Source: an uncultured Blautia sp.
Lineage (GTDB): Bacteria > Bacillota > Clostridia > Lachnospirales > Lachnospiraceae
Assembly: GCA_900549015.1 (NCBI GenBank)
Contig: URMH01000052.1
Location: 1-17,441, forward strand
Direction: 5' to 3'
DNA length: 17,441 bases
Below, one piece after another: positions 1 to 7,072 of this stretch. The position numbers and the translations under genes were made by a program. Positions within the stretch are counted from its first letter, which is position 1, and each line of letters opens with the position of its first letter. The notes beneath the pieces were generated by a model. That model made no database searches. It was not told the origin of the DNA and worked only from the letters and a program-made list of their open reading frames with translations.

Positions 1-103
1 CGTCATCGGTAAATTCCCATCCGTTCTGCCGGAACAGTCCCAACATTTTTTCCGTATCCACCAGGTTTTTGTCACATCCCAGCGAAATACACAGTAGTTT
101 CAT
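1..103 (-). CDS. rimO: Ribosomal protein S12 methylthiotransferase RimO, N-terminal 34 codons (cut by window edge)
   Basis: Reading leftwards from an ATG at 103, the sequence encodes MKLLCISLGCDKNLVDTEKM and continues to the edge. The ISLGCDKNLVD motif is the start of the UPF0004/MTTase domain of RimO; its cysteine is one of the three ligands of the N-terminal iron-sulfur cluster. RimO is a radical-SAM enzyme that adds a methylthio group to an aspartate of ribosomal protein S12. The related tRNA enzyme MiaB is less likely because MiaB usually reads GCQMN, not GCDKN, at this point. A GAGGTG ribosome binding site lies a few bases upstream. It is the last visible gene of the yicC-gmk-rpoZ-rimO block, separated from rpoZ by a 119-bp gap with a hairpin. 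The catalytic radical-SAM part lies outside the window. Confidence 0.9.
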   Translation of the reverse strand, partial: MKLLCISLGCDKNLVDTEKMLGLFRQNGWEFTDD

Positions 104-142
104 ATAACGGAACGCACCTCGTTTTCTTTTTATTTTATGCGG

Positions 143-203
143 AAAATGGAGCGACAGACTTTCTGAAGTTTTCCATGAATAAAAGTCTTCCCGCTCCATT
201 TTT
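143..203 (-). terminator. Long hairpin between rpoZ and rimO, possible terminator or attenuator
   Basis: AAAATGGAGCG (143-153) pairs perfectly with CGCTCCATTTT (192-202), and an inner AGACTTT/AAAGTCT stem (157-163 with 182-188) extends it. In the direction of transcription the 3' arm is followed by CCGCATAAAATAAAAAG, which is not a clean U tract, so full termination is doubtful. It may be a processing or partial termination site that lowers rimO expression relative to rpoZ. Confidence 0.45.
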
Positions 204-222
204 CTCAAAGTTCCCGCCAGAA

Positions 223-477
223 TTACTGATTTTCTTCTTCCGGAACTTCATCTTCTCCAAGAATTTTAACCTTGGTCTTATATAATTCTTCAATGGCAAC
301 AGAGAGAGGTTTCTTGCCTGCGCTTGGAACCAGCGGCTCTGCTCCGTCAATAATCTGTCTTGCACGCTTTGCGGATGCAATGACGATGGAATAGCGGCTC
401 TGTACCACCGGCTGTTCTCCCTGCTCTACCTCACTGTTTACTGCATTAATTAAATCCGAATAAGATGGATGTAACAT
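223..477 (-). CDS. rpoZ: DNA-directed RNA polymerase omega subunit
   Basis: The 84-aa product begins MLHPSYSDLINAVN and carries the omega-subunit core SRYSIVIASAKRARQIIDGA (about residues 28-47), where the arginine- and alanine-rich helix wraps the C terminus of the beta' subunit. Omega helps fold and assemble RNA polymerase and can affect the (p)ppGpp response in some bacteria. Length fits small Firmicute omegas, and the acidic tail (EDEVPEEENQ) is typical. A strong AGAGAGGAG ribosome binding site sits upstream. The gene starts 20 bases after the gmk stop, the usual arrangement of gmk and rpoZ in one operon across bacteria. Confidence 0.95.
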   Translation of the reverse strand: MLHPSYSDLINAVNSEVEQGEQPVVQSRYSIVIASAKRARQIIDGAEPLVPSAGKKPLSVAIEELYKTKVKILGEDEVPEEENQ

Positions 478-497
478 ATCAAAATCTCCTCTCTGTT

Positions 498-1127
498 TTA
501 ATCTTTATTCATCTGGTGCAGCTCTGCACGCATCTGTTTAATAAAATCTGTCTGGTTGCAGGTACGGCTGTGATGATCCTGAATCAGCTGGTGCATACGC
601 TTTACACAGTCTTCTACCTGGTCATTTACCAGTATGTAATCGTAATGTTCAATGCCCTCAGACTCTTCAGCAGCCCGCTTTAACCGGCTTTCAATGACTT
701 TTGGCGTCTCGGTTCCCCTGCCGATGAGACGTTCTTTTAACTGGGCGGCGCTGGGCGGCATCACAAACAGCAGAAGGGCGTTTGGAAACTGCTGTTTTAC
801 CTTTAATGCCCCCTGGATTTCAATTTCCAGAATCACATCCTTTCCAGCTTCCATCTGCTGTTCTACGTACGCTTTTGGGGTTCCATAATAGTTTTCCACG
901 TAGCGCGCGTATTCAATCAGTTCATCTGAGCGGATCATTTCTTCAAACCGATCTTTTGTTACAAAAAAATATTCTTTTCCGTCTGTCTCGCCAGGCCTTG
1001 GGCTTCTGGTGGTGGCAGAAATAGAAAGGGCATAGTTGTCATATTTCTCAAGCAGGGCCTTCATAAGCGTTCCCTTGCCTGCTCCGGAAAATCCGGACAC
1101 AACTGCCAATACTCCTTTTTCCTTCAT
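498..1127 (-). CDS. gmk: Guanylate kinase
   Basis: This 209-aa protein phosphorylates GMP/dGMP to GDP/dGDP with ATP, the essential recycling step of purine nucleotide synthesis. The P-loop GFSGAGKGT is at residues 12-20. It is followed by the GMP-binding segment with TTRSPRPGETDGKEYFF (about 40-56), which includes the family-specific SxTTRxPRxGExxGxxYxF pattern, and by EIEIQGALKV (about 101-110). Length matches the usual 200-210 aa. The start is supported by AGGAGA 6-7 bases upstream of the ATG. It lies 30 bases after yicC and 20 bases before rpoZ, so the three are very likely cotranscribed. Confidence 0.97.
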   Translation of the reverse strand: MKEKGVLAVVSGFSGAGKGTLMKALLEKYDNYALSISATTRSPRPGETDGKEYFFVTKDRFEEMIRSDELIEYARYVENYYGTPKAYVEQQMEAGKDVILEIEIQGALKVKQQFPNALLLFVMPPSAAQLKERLIGRGTETPKVIESRLKRAAEESEGIEHYDYILVNDQVEDCVKRMHQLIQDHHSRTCNQTDFIKQMRAELHQMNKD

Positions 1128-1157
1128 ATCCAGTCTCCTGTTATCAAACTATCCTGC

Positions 1158-2036
1158 TTATTCAATATTCTGAATCTGTTCCCGGACCTTTTCTACTTCG
1201 GTCTTTAACGCAATCGCTCTCTGGGAAATCTCCAGATCGTTGGCCTTGGAAAGAATGGTATTGGCTTCCCGATTCATCTCCTGGGCAATAAAATCCAGCT
1301 TTCGTCCGATGCTTCCGCCTTCGGTCAGCTCTTTCCTGGTATTGCTGATATGGCTACGCAGACGGACGGTTTCTTCATCTACACAAATCTTGTCTGCAAA
1401 AATGGTTACTTCTGTGGCAATTCGGTTTTCATCAATTGCCGCGCTGGCTAAAAGCTCTCGGATCTTGTCCTCCAGCTTGAGCCGGTATTCGGAAATCACC
1501 TGGGGAGAACGCTCTTCCACTTCTGATACCAGGCGTTCCATATAGTCCAGTTTGCCCAGCAAATCATTCTTTAAATTTTCCCCTTCCAGGGTACGGGTAT
1601 TGACAAAGCGCTCTGCAGCCTCCCTGACAGCATGGGAAAGAACCTTCCACATCTCCTCTTCATCATCCGGAGCCTGTTCCATGGTAAATACCTCCGGACA
1701 TCTGGCCAGATCATTGACGGTTACCGTATTGGGAAGGCCAAACTGCTCTGCCATCATCCGGTACGCCTCCATGTACTCTGCAGCCAGTCCGCTGTTGTAC
1801 TTTAAGCACAGACGTCCCTCTGTATAATCCTCATAACTGATAAAAACATCCACCTTTCCCCTCTGGATATAATCCTTTAACAGGGTACGGATGCCTGCTT
1901 CAAAGTAGTTAAACTTCTTAGGCATCTTGATGCTTAAATCCAGATACCGGTGGTTGACGGCCTTCATCTCTACAGATATTTTGTAATCGTCTGTTATCTC
2001 TTCAAATCTGCCGAAACCAGTCATGCTTTTTATCAT
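1158..2036 (-). CDS. yicC: YicC family endoribonuclease-like protein
   Basis: I chose the ATG at 2036 (MIKSMTGFGRF) because it matches the invariant YicC N terminus, has an AGAGAGG site just upstream, and lies downstream of a near-consensus promoter; an in-frame ATG at 2126 would precede that promoter. The 292-aa product has the N-terminal YicC-like domain with EMKAVNHRYLDLSIKMP near residues 23-39. It ends with the DUF1732 hallmark GRKLDFIAQEMNREANTI, then SKANDLE. In E. coli YicC is an endoribonuclease linked to RyhB turnover; its role in Firmicutes is less clear. It heads the operon with gmk and rpoZ, a widely conserved gene order. Confidence 0.93.
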   Translation of the reverse strand: MIKSMTGFGRFEEITDDYKISVEMKAVNHRYLDLSIKMPKKFNYFEAGIRTLLKDYIQRGKVDVFISYEDYTEGRLCLKYNSGLAAEYMEAYRMMAEQFGLPNTVTVNDLARCPEVFTMEQAPDDEEEMWKVLSHAVREAAERFVNTRTLEGENLKNDLLGKLDYMERLVSEVEERSPQVISEYRLKLEDKIRELLASAAIDENRIATEVTIFADKICVDEETVRLRSHISNTRKELTEGGSIGRKLDFIAQEMNREANTILSKANDLEISQRAIALKTEVEKVREQIQNIE

Positions 2037-2084
2037 AACATCAGCCTCTCTTTCACTATGGTCCTTCTTGCCATAGATAGCTCC

Positions 2085-2113
2085 ATTATAAGGCAAAGAC
2101 TTTTCCAAGTCAA
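2085..2113 (-). promoter_or_regulatory. Promoter of yicC-gmk-rpoZ-rimO
   Basis: Minus-strand TTGACT (2113-2108), a 17-bp spacer and TATAAT (2090-2085), close to the sigma-A consensus. It predicts a start near 2078 and a 5' leader of about 40 nt to the yicC ATG at 2036. Confidence 0.8.
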
Positions 2114-2120
2114 TAAAACA

Positions 2121-2155
2121 TTTCAATCCACAGGAAGTTGTGGTATACTATACCA
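2121..2155 (+). promoter_or_regulatory. Promoter of rqcH with a 15-bp palindrome over the -10
   Basis: Plus-strand TTTCAA (2121-2126), 17-bp spacer, TATACT (2144-2149) with an extended TGG in front. The -10 sits inside a perfect palindrome TGGTATA-C-TATACCA (2141-2155), so it could bind a dimeric regulator or merely reflect a promoter-like sequence on both strands. Confidence 0.5.
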
Positions 2156-2196
2156 TGCAAATAAATGAATGACCCCATCCAGAAAGGAGTTTCATC

Positions 2197-3951
2197 ATGG
2201 CTTTTGACGGAATTACCATCGCCGCAATGGTCCGGGAATTAAATAATAATCTCGCCGGAGGGCGTATCAATAAAATCGCACAGCCGGAAGGGGACGAGCT
2301 TATGATCACAGCCAGAGGAACGGAAGGACAGAAACGCCTTCTTCTCTCTGCAAGCGCCTCTCTTCCTCTTATATATTTTACAGAAAAAAACAAAGTCAGT
2401 CCTCTTACTGCCCCAAACTTCTGTATGCTTTTAAGAAAACATATCGGAAGTGCAAGGATTGCCGGGATCCGGCAGCCGGGACTGGAGCGTGTCGTAGAAT
2501 TTGACCTGGAGCACTTAAACGAGCTGGGCGACCCATGCAAAAAAGTGCTGATCCTTGAGCTTATGGGAAAACACAGCAACCTTATTTTCTGTGATGACAA
2601 AAACATGATCCTCGACAGCATCAAGCACGTTTCCTCCCACATGAGTTCTGTAAGAGAGGTTCTTCCCGGAAGAGAATATTTTATTACAAAAACACAGGAT
2701 AAGTGGAATCCACTTACTATTACTCAGGAAGAGTTTCTGGAACATGTATGCAAAAAGCCGGTTTCTGCAGCAAAGGCGCTTTATTCCTCCCTTACCGGAT
2801 TAAGCCCTGTTATCGCAGAAGAGCTTTGCTACCGGGCGTCCATAGACGGAAACGACGCCATGCTCTCCCTTAACGAAGTCTCCTGCATTCATCTTTATCA
2901 CACCCTTCAGCGAATGATGGAAGATGTAAAAGAAGGAATTTTCACCCCAAACATTATTTACAGAGGAGAAGAACCGGTAGAGTACGGCGTATTTCCCTTC
3001 CAGCAGTATGGTCCGGAATACCACTCAGTAACCTTTGACAGCGTTTCCTCCATGCTGGAAACGTATTACGCGTCAAAAAACATTCTGACCCGTATCCGCC
3101 AGAAATCTGCTGATCTTCGAAAAATCGTGCAGACTGCCCTGGAGCGCAACCGCAAAAAACTGATCCTTCAGCAGAAACAGATGAAAGATACTTCAAAAAA
3201 AGATAAATACAAAGTTTACGGAGAACTGATCAACACCTACGGATACAACCTTCCAGAGGGAAGCAGATCTCTTCAGGCATTAAATTATTATACAAATGAA
3301 GAAATCACCATTCCTCTTGACGAAACGCTCACCCCTGCCCAAAATTCAAAAAAATATTTTGACAGGTACACGAAGCTGAAGCGTACCGAGGAGGCGCTTA
3401 CCACACAGATTGCAGATACGGAAAGCGAGATCGAGCATCTGGAGTCCATCTCCAATGCCCTTGACATTGCCCGCTCTGAAAGCGATCTCTCCCAGATTAA
3501 AGAAGAGCTTACCCAGTACGGCTACATCAAGCGCCATTACTCCGGTAAAAAAGGCGCAAAAATGCAGGCAAAATCAAAGCCCTTCCATTACATATCAAGC
3601 GACGGCTTTGACATTTATGTAGGAAAAAATAATTTCCAGAACGATGAGCTCACCTTTAAATTTGCAACAGGAAACGACTGGTGGTTCCACGCAAAAAAAA
3701 TGGCGGGCTCCCATGTGGTTGTAAAAACAAAGGACGGAGAACTTCCTGACCGCACCTTTGAGGAAGCGGGACGCCTTGCCGCCTACTATTCCAAGGGACG
3801 CACTGCCCCCAAAGTAGAAATTGACTATATTCAGAAAAAACACGTAAAAAAACCGGGCGGAGCCAAGCCGGGATTTGTGGTATACTACACGAATTATTCC
3901 CTGATGGCAGAGCCGGATATTTCCCAATTAAAAGAAGCATCGGAGGATTAA
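2197..3951 (+). CDS. rqcH: Ribosome quality control protein RqcH (NFACT family, older name fibronectin-binding protein FbpA)
   Basis: The 584-aa product is a bacterial Rqc2/NEMF homologue. It binds stalled 50S-peptidyl-tRNA complexes and recruits Ala-tRNA to add C-terminal alanine tails that mark the peptide for proteolysis. Visible in order: NFACT-N (MAFDGITIAAMVREL, GGRINKIAQP, NFCMLLRKHIG, LELMGKHSNLIF, to about residue 175), a helical middle with a charged coiled coil (about 290-440, two segments), and the C-terminal NFACT-R/DUF814 domain (about 455-575, with DGFDIYVGKNNFQND and NDWWFHAKKMAGSHVV). Length is normal. The ribosome binding site AGAAAGGAG (2181-2189) fixes the start. Position 97, aspartate in the B. 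subtilis protein as I recall it, is glutamate here (GLER). It overlaps nothing and leads into a ribosome-acting ABC-F gene 7 bases later. Confidence 0.95.
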   Translation: MAFDGITIAAMVRELNNNLAGGRINKIAQPEGDELMITARGTEGQKRLLLSASASLPLIYFTEKNKVSPLTAPNFCMLLRKHIGSARIAGIRQPGLERVVEFDLEHLNELGDPCKKVLILELMGKHSNLIFCDDKNMILDSIKHVSSHMSSVREVLPGREYFITKTQDKWNPLTITQEEFLEHVCKKPVSAAKALYSSLTGLSPVIAEELCYRASIDGNDAMLSLNEVSCIHLYHTLQRMMEDVKEGIFTPNIIYRGEEPVEYGVFPFQQYGPEYHSVTFDSVSSMLETYYASKNILTRIRQKSADLRKIVQTALERNRKKLILQQKQMKDTSKKDKYKVYGELINTYGYNLPEGSRSLQALNYYTNEEITIPLDETLTPAQNSKKYFDRYTKLKRTEEALTTQIADTESEIEHLESISNALDIARSESDLSQIKEELTQYGYIKRHYSGKKGAKMQAKSKPFHYISSDGFDIYVGKNNFQNDELTFKFATGNDWWFHAKKMAGSHVVVKTKDGELPDRTFEEAGRLAAYYSKGRTAPKVEIDYIQKKHVKKPGGAKPGFVVYYTNYSLMAEPDISQLKEASED

Positions 3952-3958
3952 AACACTT

Positions 3959-5515
3959 ATGAGTATCTTAAATGTAGAACACCTGACACACGGATTTGGA
4001 GACCGCGCCATTTTTAACGATGTCTCCTTCCGTCTTTTAAAAGGAGAGCATATTGGCCTTGTAGGCGCAAACGGCGAGGGAAAATCTACCTTCTTTAATA
4101 TTGTAACGAACCATCTCATGCCCGACGAGGGAAAAATCGAATGGGCAAAAAACGTGCGCGTAGGATACCTGGATCAGCACACTGTCCTCACAAAAGGAAT
4201 GACTATTCGCGACGTATTAAAATCTGCCTTTTCCTGGCTTTTTGAACAGGAAGCAAGAATGAACGAAATCTGCGACGCTCTGGGAGACGCTTCCCCGGAA
4301 GAAATGGACAAAATGATGGAGGAGCTCGGAACCATTCAGGACAATCTGACCCTTCACGATTTTTATGTAATTGACGCAAAGGTGGAGGAGGTTGCCCGTG
4401 CCCTCGGACTTCTCGACATTGGTCTTGAGCGCGATGTTACAGATTTGAGCGGCGGTCAGAGAACAAAGGTACTTCTGGGAAAACTGCTTCTGGAAAAACC
4501 GGACATTCTCCTTCTTGATGAGCCTACAAACTATCTTGATGAAGAACACATTGCATGGCTGAAGCGTTATCTTCTTGACTACGAAAATGCCTTTATTCTT
4601 ATCTCCCACGACATTCCGTTCTTAAACGAGGTCATCAATCTTGTTTACCATATGGAAAATCAGGAGCTGAACCGGTACGTAGGAAATTATGACCATTTCC
4701 AGGAAGTCTACGCTGTAAAAAAAGCCCAGCTTGAGGCAGCTTACCGCCGTCAGCAGCAGGAAATCAGCGAATTAAAGGACTTCGTTGCAAGAAACAAAGC
4801 CCGCGTTTCCACAAGAAATATGGCAATGTCACGACAGAAAAAGCTGGACAAAATGGACGTGATCGAACTGGCAGCAGAAAAACCGAAGCCGGAATTTCAC
4901 TTTAAGACAGGCCGCACTCCCGGCAAGTATATTTTTGAGACAAAAGACCTTGTGATCGGCTATCAGGAACCTCTCTCCAAACCAATTTCCATCGCTATGG
5001 AACGAGGACATAAAATCGCTCTTGTAGGAGCAAACGGAATCGGAAAAACAACGCTTTTAAAAAGTATTCTTGGACTGATTCCATCTCTGAAAGGTACTTG
5101 TGAGTTGGGAGAAAATCTCCAGATTGGATATTTTGAGCAGGAAGTAAAGGGCGACAACAAGACAACCTGTATTGATGAAATCTGGGCAGAATTTCCTTCC
5201 TACACCCAGTATGAGGTGCGCTCTGCACTTGCAAAATGCGGGCTTACTACAAAGCACATTGAAAGCCAGGTTCGTGTATTAAGCGGAGGAGAGCAGGCAA
5301 AAGTACGTCTCTGTAAGCTTGTAAATAAAGAGACAAATATCCTTCTTCTCGACGAGCCCACAAACCATCTTGACGCAGATGCAAAGGACGCTCTGAAACA
5401 GGCTTTAAAAGAATATAAGGGCAGTATCCTTCTCATCTGCCATGAGCCGGAATTCTACAGAGATGTAGTATCCGAGGTGTGGGACTGCAGCAAGTGGACA
5501 ACGAAAATTTTATAA
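3959..5515 (+). CDS. ABC-F family ATPase, YkpA/YbiT type (translation factor-like)
   Basis: This 518-aa soluble protein has two ABC domains and no membrane segment. Domain 1 has Walker A GANGEGKST (36-44), signature LSGGQ (163-167) and Walker B ILLLDEPTNYLD (183-194). Domain 2 has GANGIGKTT (about 357-365), a second LSGGEQAK and ILLLDEPTNHLD. The linker (about 245-305; rich in KKAQLEAAYRRQQQEI and SRQKKLDKM) is the ABC-F P-site tRNA interaction motif. Such factors bind the ribosomal E site and adjust peptidyl-tRNA. The short, C-extension-free architecture resembles YkpA/YbiT housekeeping ABC-Fs more than drug-resistance ones. The ribosome binding site CGGAGG lies inside the end of rqcH, so both are probably one operon devoted to stalled or slow ribosomes; a joint role is inference. 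Confidence 0.9.
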   Translation: MSILNVEHLTHGFGDRAIFNDVSFRLLKGEHIGLVGANGEGKSTFFNIVTNHLMPDEGKIEWAKNVRVGYLDQHTVLTKGMTIRDVLKSAFSWLFEQEARMNEICDALGDASPEEMDKMMEELGTIQDNLTLHDFYVIDAKVEEVARALGLLDIGLERDVTDLSGGQRTKVLLGKLLLEKPDILLLDEPTNYLDEEHIAWLKRYLLDYENAFILISHDIPFLNEVINLVYHMENQELNRYVGNYDHFQEVYAVKKAQLEAAYRRQQQEISELKDFVARNKARVSTRNMAMSRQKKLDKMDVIELAAEKPKPEFHFKTGRTPGKYIFETKDLVIGYQEPLSKPISIAMERGHKIALVGANGIGKTTLLKSILGLIPSLKGTCELGENLQIGYFEQEVKGDNKTTCIDEIWAEFPSYTQYEVRSALAKCGLTTKHIESQVRVLSGGEQAKVRLCKLVNKETNILLLDEPTNHLDADAKDALKQALKEYKGSILLICHEPEFYRDVVSEVWDCSKWTTKIL

Positions 5516-5536
5516 TCATTCTTCTCTCATAACATG

Positions 5537-5568
5537 AAAAAAGAATCCTGCTCGCAGGATTCTTTTTT
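5537..5568. terminator. Bidirectional intrinsic terminator
   Basis: A 14-bp perfect stem AAAAAAGAATCCTG (5537-5550) with CAGGATTCTTTTTT (5555-5568) and a CTCG loop. It has an A tract on one side and a T tract on the other, so it can end both the plus-strand rqcH/ABC-F operon and the minus-strand pduL-type gene converging on it. Confidence 0.9.
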
Positions 5569-5588
5569 CTATAATAATTTCTGCCTTC

Positions 5589-6230
5589 TCAACGATAAAT
5601 CCCCTGCTGAATTTCATCTGCCCAGGACTGCAGATTATAAGTACTTCCTCCAAATAGCTTCAAAATTACGCCGCTTGGGTCTGTCTCATTTGCAAAAGCA
5701 TTGGCTTCATCTGTATCTACATGCATAGCAAGGCGAAAAGAAGGGCTTACACGCACCACAACATCTGAAAAAATCAGCGAACGTTCATAACTGTTAGTAA
5801 TAACAAACACACTTTCATTATCTGACACACGACAGCGAATGGCATCGCTAGGCGTCATATGAATATGTCTCTTTGCAACGATAACGCCTTCCTTCAATTC
5901 TATCTGACCGCATGGTCCTGTAAGAATACACCCTGGAGTTCCTGCTATATCCCCGGATTGTCTTATCACACCGGGAACTCCCAGCTTTCGGGCATCTGTC
6001 ACAGAGATTTCTACCTGAGTAGCCGAACGGCAAGGTCCTAAAACGATAACACGCTCAAAGCTCCCCTTTGGTCCTGTTACCGTCAGTCTCTCCTCACAGG
6101 CATACTGCCCCGGCTGACTTAATTCCTTTGTATAGTGCATCTCTGCATCTGTACCAAATAATTTTTTAAAATCTTCCTGAGACAGATGAATATGTCTGGC
6201 AGACGTCTCGATTGGAATTTTAAGGCTCAT
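5589..6230 (-). CDS. pduL: Phosphate propanoyltransferase / acetyltransferase, PduL family
   Basis: The 213-aa enzyme interconverts acyl-CoA and acyl-phosphate (propanoyl- or acetyl-), linking CoA recycling to ATP formation via acetate/propionate kinase. Both PduL repeats are visible: SARHIHLSQED (10-20) and AKRHIHMTPSDA (119-130), giving His13, His15, His122 and His124, plus RLAMHVDTDEANA (about 166-178) with another zinc-binding histidine. In PduL structures such histidines hold the two zinc ions. The protein starts almost directly at the catalytic domain and lacks the N-terminal encapsulation peptide that targets PduL into microcompartments, so it may act as a cytosolic phosphotransacetylase. 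It has its own promoter and ribosome binding site (GAGGTG). Microcompartment genes occur 4 kb away but on another transcript. Confidence 0.92.
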   Translation of the reverse strand: MSLKIPIETSARHIHLSQEDFKKLFGTDAEMHYTKELSQPGQYACEERLTVTGPKGSFERVIVLGPCRSATQVEISVTDARKLGVPGVIRQSGDIAGTPGCILTGPCGQIELKEGVIVAKRHIHMTPSDAIRCRVSDNESVFVITNSYERSLIFSDVVVRVSPSFRLAMHVDTDEANAFANETDPSGVILKLFGGSTYNLQSWADEIQQGIYR

Positions 6231-6260
6231 ATTCTCACCTCTTCATTTTAATCTGCTAAA

Positions 6261-6289
6261 AGTTTACCATACAAAAGAGATTTTTTCAA
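6261..6289 (-). promoter_or_regulatory. Promoter of the pduL-type gene
   Basis: Minus-strand TTGAAA (6289-6284), 17-bp spacer, TAAACT (6266-6261) preceded by TGG, an extended -10. The predicted start is near 6254, about 25 nt before the ATG at 6230. Confidence 0.65.
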
Positions 6290-6325
6290 GAGATATACCT
6301 TTCTCTTTTTTATTTTATCCAAAAA

Positions 6326-7072
6326 TCACAGAAGAGAAATTCGAATTCCCCCTAAAAGCAAAAGATGCGCCGGATAAAAAATATAGAAAAACCATTTGGA
6401 AAAATTTTTTCCCTTTTCCATTCTCTTTCCATTATAAAGTACAGTGACACAAAAGCCTGCCGCCCCTACTGCCGTCATTGACAAAACTGCATACAAAAGA
6501 TTCTGCCATACGGGAAAGGTTCCGATTCCCCCCAGGAAATTAATGGCTCCAAAGAAAGCTGCCGCCTTTACAAACGCCCTCTTCATTGCTGATTCATTTA
6601 TCCTTCCATGAATAAAAAACAACGTAAACGCAGGGGCTATGATCGCCCAGTCGCAAAACATACTTGCTGCAAAGATCATCACGATCAGCAGATTACGCAT
6701 TGCCATATGCGTCATTTCCCGCTCTATATAAATAAGCAGGAAACAAAGGCATAAGGTAAACAGCATATTGAATCCATAAAATTCAAGAACTCCTTCCTGC
6801 GTAAGCGCCAGACAAAACGGCAGTTCAGAAATAACTGCAAATAAAAACAATCTGCCAAGATACCTTTTTCTGGAACGGGTATATTCATATCCTTCCAAAA
6901 GAAAATAAATCATAACAGGAGCTGTAAAATATCCTGCGTAAATAAAAATAGTTCCTGCTGCAGACTCCGGATCCATAAAAACAGTTGCAATGTGGTTTAA
7001 AAGCATGGTAAACATTGCAATATATTTAATGGCGTCTTTATTCAGACATCTGTATTTTTCTTCTGTACTCAT
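6326..7072 (-). CDS. TraX family integral membrane protein
   Basis: The 248-aa product starts MSTEEKYRCLNKDAIKYIAMFTMLLNHIA; the LNKDAIKYIAMFTMLLNH pattern is the hallmark of TraX. Seven to eight hydrophobic helices follow, with polar turns (for example YEYTRSRKRYLGR near residue 65). In F-plasmids TraX acetylates pilin; chromosomal Firmicute copies have unknown targets and are thought to be membrane acyltransferase-like proteins. Its ATG overlaps the TGA of the upstream ABC-F gene by four bases (ATGA), so it is translationally coupled to that resistance-type gene. No pilin or transfer genes are nearby, which argues against conjugation. An AU-rich inverted repeat follows the stop, but I see no convincing terminator. 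Confidence 0.85.
   Translation of the reverse strand: MSTEEKYRCLNKDAIKYIAMFTMLLNHIATVFMDPESAAGTIFIYAGYFTAPVMIYFLLEGYEYTRSRKRYLGRLFLFAVISELPFCLALTQEGVLEFYGFNMLFTLCLCFLLIYIEREMTHMAMRNLLIVMIFAASMFCDWAIIAPAFTLFFIHGRINESAMKRAFVKAAAFFGAINFLGGIGTFPVWQNLLYAVLSMTAVGAAGFCVTVLYNGKRMEKGKNFSKWFFYIFYPAHLLLLGGIRISLL

Noticed and set aside
135..380. Minus-strand 81-aa frame overlapping rpoZ
   Set aside because: It lies in another frame of rpoZ and the intergenic hairpin, with no domain features.
2037..2126. ATG at 2126 as the yicC start
   Set aside because: It precedes the strong -35/-10 promoter (2085-2113), and the conserved MIKSMTGFGR starts at 2036.
5534..5728. Plus-strand 64-aa frame after the ABC-F gene
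   Set aside because: It runs through the terminator into the antisense of the pduL-type gene and has no ribosome binding site or family features.
6300..6339. AU-rich inverted repeat TTTCTCTT/AAGAGAAA as a terminator after the TraX gene
   Set aside because: An 8-bp A/T-rich stem with a 24-nt loop and no T tract directly after it is too weak to call.
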